From Capsaspora owczarzaki ATCC 30864 (lineage: Eukaryota; Opisthokonta; Filasterea): a stretch of 64,000 nt of DNA. Positions 58,934 through 64,000 of the stretch are shown here, piece after piece (position 1 is the stretch's first letter; each line of letters begins with the position of its first letter). The stretch covers positions 1,970,205-2,034,204 of the forward strand of contig NW_011887293.1 in NCBI RefSeq assembly GCF_000151315.2, written 5' to 3'. Made by a program: the position numbers and the translations under genes. Below the pieces are notes generated by a model that saw only the letters and a program-made list of their open reading frames with translations, did no database searches and was not told the DNA's origin.

Positions 58934-59235
58934 TGTTGTCCTCGTTCCGTCGCCAACGTCGTTTTCGTGCAGCTAAAACTGTTCAGATGGAAAGGAGAAA
59001 GCAACAACGACTGAGGCCTTCTTCCAAACTAACTGAGCAACTACAAAAGTGAGTAAGATGCTCGTCCCTTGAATTCGCGTCTCAGAGATGCTCAGATGCT
59101 CAGCAACGAGCGATCAGGATCAGTCTTTCTTTTCTTCACTCTTTTCGCTCTATTGTTCACTTTCGCTCAACCAGCGCTTGTGTAGTTCACTCTTTGTTTT
59201 GTTTGCAAGCATTTGCATTTGTTTTTCCATCCACT
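58934..59235. other. Divergent promoter region SMIM13-like/EXOSC8
   Basis: 302 bp between divergent ATGs. It contains the repeated word GATGCTC(A/G) at 59058-59102; nothing else was seen. Confidence 0.5.
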
Positions 59236-60660
59236 ATGGCGTCTGAAGCAGTCGCAGCAGCGGACTCGGTCGAGCTGGCCCAGCTCCAGCGCGACGCAGA
59301 GACGTTCAAGCGCGTCCATCCGCTCGAGTACTACCGTCGTTTCCTCGTGCGTTCAGTGACCCTCTCCCATTTGACTCTTACCAATTCCCCCTTTGTGTGT
59401 CCGAGAGAGTTGGAGAGTGAGAGTGAGAGAGAGTGGTGAGTGAGAGTGAGAGCGGAGGATCACTCTGCCACACATGGCAGCAATGGGAGCTTTGCTGTTC
59501 GCCATCATCACTCATTGGTTGCATCTGAACATTTCGTCTTGCTTTGTTGGTTTTGGGTCTTTGGTTGTTTGACTCGTTATTAGAGCCAGCAACTGCGACC
59601 AGACGGACGTGGACTCGAGCGCTTCAGAGACACCTCGCTCAGCATCAACCCGCTCGCCACTGCGCATGGTAAGGCTTTTTTGACACATTGTGGACAGCAT
59701 TGTTTTTTGGTTTGTCTCAAAACGAGAAGAAGAAGAAGAAGAATCAGAAGAAGATGCAAGCAGAGTGCTCGGATTTTGGATTGACATGCTCACACGCTCG
59801 TCGCTTTGTTGTGCGTTTCACTCTCTCAAGCATCGGCATTGGCGAAAATCGGACAAACATCCGTGCTGTGCGGGATCAAGGCGGAGCTCGCAGTACCGTC
59901 ATTGCAGACGCCCGGTTGGGGCTTTGTTGTGACGAACGTTACCTTCCCGCCAATGTGCAGCGCATCGTCGCGCCTGGGGCCCCCGAGCGAGCAAGCACAG
60001 GCGTTGTCACGGCTGATGCATGGGCTGGTTGTTGGCAAGCAGGCAGCGTCGAGCACGGCCACCGCGCCGTCCGTGCCCGCCCCGACCACGCCCCTCAAGT
60101 CGCAGTCAGCGCAAGCCGGCATGGCAGAATCCAACCCTGCCGATGCAGGCGCACGGGGGATTGTCGACTTGAACGAGCTGTGCATTACTCGTGGCGAGCT
60201 GTGCTGGTGCCTGTACGTCGACGCTGTTTGCTTGGACGATGCTGGCAACTCGACAGACGCCGCGCTCCTGGCCATCGTCGGTGCGCTTCATGCGTTGGTA
60301 TTACCCGCAGTGACGCTGGACGCAGCCTCGGGCAAGCCAGGCTTCAATCCGTCGGGCAATTCGACGCAACTCACCCTGCCGGCAACGCCGTTTGCAGCCA
60401 CATTCAGCTTGTTCGATGGAAATGCGTTTACGCTGGCAGATCCAACGGCCGAAGAGGAGGCCATGCAAAGCGGGGCCGTCACCATCGTAGCCGACGTTTC
60501 CTCCGAAAATCCCACTCTTTGGACCGTGCACAAGCCGGGAGGCACCCCGCTGAGCGCGACCGCCCTTCGCCAATGTATCTCGCAAGCCGTCGAGCGAATC
60601 AAAACGTTGGATGCCCTACTTCAAGCGGAGCTTGCAAGCCAGTCCACTGCGATGGAGTAG
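59236..60660 (+). CDS. EXOSC8: Exosome complex component RRP43
   Basis: Three exons: 59236-59346, 59584-59668, 59831-60660; 341 aa against 276 in human. It is an RNase PH-fold subunit of the exosome ring, structural and not catalytic in animals. Matches: FKRVHPLEYYRRFL (human FKTVEPLEYYRRFL), LRPDGRGLERFRDTSLSIN, ALAKIGQTSVLCGIKAELA, PPMCSASSRLGPPSEQAQAL, ELCITRGELCWCLYVDAVCL, DPTAEEEAMQSGAVTIV and VHKPGG. An insert of about 45 residues (Ala/Ser/Thr/Pro-rich) between the two halves explains the extra length. Confidence 0.95.
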
Positions 60661-60741
60661 AGAGGGAGTTCTGATGCAAAATAAAAAAGAGCGTTCCTTG
60701 ACCAGAAAAGCCGACACAACATCGAATTGAGTTTGTTGTTC

Positions 60742-61010
60742 TCATGCATCCTTCAAAGATCCAGTGTGCAGCTCCCTCGCCTTTTGAACAGAGCCTCTTA
60801 CTTTGCCCGTGTTGCCGGAGGCAGTGCCAACGATTCCAGTGCTCATGACGTCGCAGGTTCTGGACAAAGCAATGTGTTTTATGACTGGGTGTTTTTTCCT
60901 GCACCCAATACTTTTATTGAAGAGGGAGAAACTCTTCTACAGCTCAAGATCACGGAAAGGAGGAACACTCACAGAAGGGTCTTCTCGCTCATCGCGCCGG
61001 TTCTCGTCAT
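60742..61010 (-). CDS. Candidate small gene, unrecognised
   Basis: On the minus strand an ATG at 61010 opens a frame to 60973 with a strong GTGAGT donor. An acceptor (TTTGTCCAG) starts a second exon, 60859-60742, ending in TGA. The phases agree and give 51 aa including MSEKTLLTCDVMSTGIVGTA and GKVRGSVQKARELHTGSLKD. The peptide has no low complexity, but I know no family match. It may instead be the 3' end of the next gene upstream (61055-61899), with a splice I could not fix. Confidence 0.35.
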
Positions 61011-61054
61011 TTCGAAAGGATGCGTGTTGCCGGCACACAGCACAAGCAAGAGTC

Positions 61055-61899
61055 TCAGGAGCACGACCTGCGATTTGCTTCACCACAACCGCACTCAAAG
61101 TTGAAAGGTTTGGATTGCTTGTAGGTAAGAATTTCGCGAAACTGGGGAAAGCGCTCTGCCGCAAACTGGTCAAAGTCTTCTCTTGTCAAGGCTCCCCCGA
61201 CCCAAATGTGCTGGTGTATTCGATCGAACGACCAAAAGAAAGCCACCTGGCGCAAATCAGCCTCGAGGGAGAGGCGACCAAGCTCGAGGCTCGGGTCGGT
61301 CCGAAAGTCGCACTGCACCTCGTGGAACAGGAAAATATCGCGCAAAGTGCGTTGATGGAGCTTGTCGATAAAGTCGGGCTTGAGCTGGTTGAACGGCGGC
61401 GGTCGTTCGGTCGTGGAGAATGGGTCTGCCAAAAAGGCGGCAAGCAATCGAAGCAGCGCAGCAATATGGCGCCGTGCTCTGATACGGACGTACGTGCGAA
61501 CTGTAAAAAGAAGGTCGCGTCGGAGGTCGCGAATGAGCTGAACCGATGGCATAGTGCCCCCAGGCGAAGGTGACGCGGTGAAGACTTGAGGATTATCGAT
61601 ATCCAGAGGTTTTGACGCACTTGAGACAAAGCAAATAATGTGCTCGATCACTGCCAACGAAAACTCGGCAAAAGCTCGAAGAGGTCCACTCAGGTACAAC
61701 TGTCGGTCTTCAAAAGCCATCTCACAGGCATTGAGCCGAGCAAGAAACGACGGTGCAAATAGCTCCGCCCGAGCGCAATCTGAGAGCCATGCATGCTCTT
61801 GCGGTCCTTCGAACGGATCCTGCATCGGCAGAAAATTCCAACGCAAAAGTGTGATCGAAGAAAGTGGCGGGAAAAGCTCCGAGACAAAAGTTGAAGTGA
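61055..61899 (-). CDS. Unrecognised protein, conserved-looking
   Basis: A long open frame on the minus strand, about 280 residues if entered at the acceptor (TTTTTTGCAG) ending at 61900, or 256 from the in-frame ATG at 61825. It is balanced in composition, unlike chance frames here: STFVSELFPPLSSITLLRWN, EHAWLSDCARAELFAPSFLA, RRDLLFTVRTYVRIRARRHI, RDIFLFHEVQCDFRTDPSLE and VAFFWSFDRIHQHIWVGGAL. The end is Cys-rich (FECGCGEANRRSCS). It looks globular and alpha-helical, with no transmembrane segment and no catalytic motif I can name. The 5' end is divergent from SLC17A9. Confidence 0.6.
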
Positions 61900-62446
61900 C
61901 TGCAAAAAAGCAACGCGGTGCTGCTGCTGCTGGTGCAAAAGCTTGTCCAGCGCGATTGCATGATTGTTGTTGTGTGGCAAAATGCCAGTGTCAGGTGATT
62001 GGTCAGAGCAGTGAACGAAGACGAGCGGGAGGCAAAGCAAAAAAAAAAAAAACGACAAAAAAAAAAAAAAGAGGGTTGTTGCGGATGGCGGCGTTCGAAC
62101 GCTCGCTTAAGAGGGAATTACCGGTAGTTGAAAACCCGAAGGGTTTTTAATCGTGGTAAGTCGGCCCGAGAGCCAATTCCTCTGTCAACTTAGACGGCAT
62201 CCACAATTGAACAAGGTTGGGCAAAAGCTTGAATAGGTGACAGATTGAGGACACACCAACTCTGTTTCAACATTTTGGTGGGCTCGACAACTCCACGACC
62301 TCCACAAAAAGGGGCATTGCGACAAACCATTGTTGTCGAATTTAGTTTTTGAAAGCGAGCGAATTTGCATTCATTCATTCACTCTTTCATTCATTCTACA
62401 TCCTCGCCAGAAAACCTCAAACCAAAACGTCTGCAGTCGGGCTGAG
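61900..62446. other. Divergent region upstream of SLC17A9
   Basis: 547 bp with A-runs at 62040-62069, the palindrome GCGTTCGAACGC at 62091-62102 and the hairpin element at 62110-62183. Any 5' exon of the unrecognised minus-strand gene should lie here, but none could be fixed. Confidence 0.5.
62110..62183. other. 74-bp multi-hairpin element
   Basis: Outer arms AGAGGGAATT (62110-62119) and AATTCCTCT (62175-62183) pair with one bulge. Inside, TACC/GGTA brackets a perfect stem AAAACCC/GGGTTTT (62131-62147, GAA loop; UUC-type loop on the other strand), and GGC/GCC (62163-62174) forms a small third arm. tRNA size, but no T-loop or A/B-box match. It is a candidate structured RNA or small inverted-repeat element. 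Confidence 0.4.
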
Positions 62447-64000
62447 ATGCGGGTCGCACTCGCTTTGTGCATTGGCGGTGCCTGCCTGTACGCGTCGAGG
62501 TCGATCATGTCGCTGGCCATGGTTCCGATGCACGACGAGCTCGGCTGGGACAAGTCCGTTTCGGGCGTCGTGCTGTCCTCCTTCTTTGCAGGGTACACGC
62601 TCACCCAGGCGGTCGGCGGCACCCTTGCAGATCGCTACGGCGGTGTCCGTGTGCTTGGCCTGGCCGCGCTGTTCTGGCTGCTCACGACGGTGGCCATTCC
62701 GGTTGTAGCGCCGTATGGAACACTTGCGGTTGTTGTGACGCGCTTCCTCACAGGCTGCTTCCAGGGCTTCCACTACCCGTCCATGATGCGGATTCTGTCT
62801 CACGATGTCGCTGCTGCCGAGCGGTACGTCCTTGAATCCGTCAGAGAGCAGAGTGACTTTTTGGTTTGTGTTGTCGGTTTTCGATGCTTCTGAGGCGAAA
62901 TTTCTGTTCGAGTTTTTTTTTTTTTTTTTTCGAATTCGTTCAGAATCGATCAACAGTGTCTCGTCTGATACTCATCAACAATGTCGTGGTCTTCTTGGAA
63001 CCGTTGTGTCTTGCGTTGTTTTCGTCGGTCATTCTTTCGTTGGTCGCTCCAGGGAGGCTGCAACTTCAATTGCGTGCTCGGGCGCGTACATCGGAACACT
63101 CGTCTGCGGCACACTTGGCACGCTGATGATTGACAAGCTCTCGTGGCAGATTGCATTCTACCTTGTCGGTGGCATCGGGTTGCTGTGGCGTGGACTCATC
63201 TGGCAAGCGGTGACTGACAGTCCCATCAAACCCAGCCACAGCACCCTCGACCTCGGCGCGTCAAACAACCCCAGCGCTGATTTATCGATCGCGGTTACCT
63301 CGCACGGGGCGAATGCAGACCATGTGGTTGCGCTTCCGGCCTCCGCTTTGTCTAGCGGACAGGCGTCTTCAACAAAGCAAACGTTCGTGTACCAAGCGTT
63401 CGCGTTTCCCGCCACTTGGTATGTTGTTGCTGTTGTTGATTCGCTGCAGCCTTTCCTTCCCTGTCGAGTTCTTTTTTCAGCTGTCGAGTCGAGCAGCGCC
63501 ATGTGCTGCGTCTCGCACTCGAGCTGAGGCAATCGTTTGGATTGTTCTCTGTTCGCTCATCTTCTGCTCCTGTTTCTGCTTGCCACGCGTCTGCAGGGTC
63601 ATGCTGCTGGCCCATATGTGCTGCGGCGCCTTCACTTTTGTGCTTGTAACATGGCTCCCAACTTACTTTTCAGACCTGAAAGCGGCTGCTGCGACCAAGG
63701 CGCACCGACATGCTTCAAGCAACTCTCCCGTCCACCATTCGCTGTCTGTGGTCGACAATGCGTTGCCCTGGGCGTGCGTATTTCTGTGCACGTTGGCTTC
63801 AGGTCGCGTGGCACAGTATCTCCTCCACCGACACTGGGATTTGACACGCGTGCGAAAAACCATGCAGGTACGACAGCTTGTTGGCCATTGTTTTTTTTTT
63901 TCCCTCGGGCTTGATCTCGTACCCTCACCATAAACCCCTTGCTGCTTGCTTGGTCTTGGTCTGCATCACATGTGTAGGGCATTTCTCTTGTGGGCCCAGC
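62447..64000 (+). CDS. SLC17A9: SLC17A9/VNUT-like major facilitator transporter (3' end outside window)
   Basis: Four exons in the window: 62447-62823, 63053-63418, 63597-63867, 63978-64000 (continues). The frame is consistent. The first helices match SLC17A9: CIGGACLYASRSIMSLAMVP (human CLLYCARSSMPICTVSM), DELGWDKSVSGVVLSSFFAG (human DFGWNKKEAGIVLSSFFWG), LTQAVGGTLADRYGG, and TGCFQGFHYPSMMRILS. Later, IACSGAYIGTLVCGTLGTLM and VTWLPTYFSD match the human VGAGSQFGTLLTGAVGSLL and LSWLPTFFEE. Human SLC17A9 loads ATP into secretory vesicles. A 75-residue hydrophilic loop in exon 2 is longer than in human. About half of the protein is present. Confidence 0.92.

Noticed and set aside
60803-61573. 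Plus-strand frame opposite the unrecognised gene
   Set aside because: The minus strand gives a more natural protein; the plus-strand frame lacks hydrophobic-core patterning and a start context.

Overview
This is nuclear DNA of a eukaryote with compact, intron-bearing genes. Most introns are 55-350 nt with GT..AG ends, extremely T-rich 3' ends and long A/T homopolymers. The gene set is strikingly animal-like (neurofibromin, merlin/ERM, PLC-beta, BACURD/KCTD, AKAP10, Gdown1/POLR2M, PABIR/FAM122, SMIM13, SLC17A9), but spacing is tight. I infer a unicellular relative of animals (Holozoa, Capsaspora-like). That placement is an inference from gene content, not a database result. Exon borders were worked out by hand from splice consensus, phase and remembered family alignments.

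Layout. 1-8.9 kb (+): CT microsatellite, PABIR/FAM122, PPME1, HEATR6. 9.0-15.5 kb: TRIAP1/MDM35 (-) divergent from LC8 dynein light chain (+), a 1.7-kb stretch without a confident gene, TMEM229-like (-), MUL1 (+). 15.8-25.3 kb: an unidentified set of C-terminal exons (+), merlin/ERM (+), BACURD-type BTB protein (-) head-to-head with a RhoA orthologue (+). 25.6-35 kb: TMEM120 (-), POLR2M/Gdown1 (-), mitochondrial EF-Tu (+), POLD4 (-), alpha-SNAP (+). 35-51.3 kb: PLC-beta (-) head-to-head with neurofibromin (+, about 2,980 aa). 51.7-64 kb: AKAP10-like RGS/AKAP (-), GT54/MGAT4-like (-), RPL13A (+), SMIM13-like (-), EXOSC8 (+), two unrecognised genes (-), and SLC17A9 (+), which runs off the end.

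Themes. Two neighbour pairs are functionally suggestive. The PP2A-B55 inhibitor PABIR lies just upstream of the PP2A methylesterase PPME1. The BACURD adaptor, whose human relatives direct CUL3 to RhoA, shares a divergent intergenic region with RhoA itself, with merlin next door. Homologues of both human neurofibromatosis genes (NF1 and NF2) are about 20 kb apart. Two intergenic elements fold on paper into three-way junctions (39946-40070 and 62110-62183), and telo-box-like motifs lie at the POLD4 promoter and 5' of merlin. No viral, LTR, LINE, rRNA or tRNA sequence was recognised.
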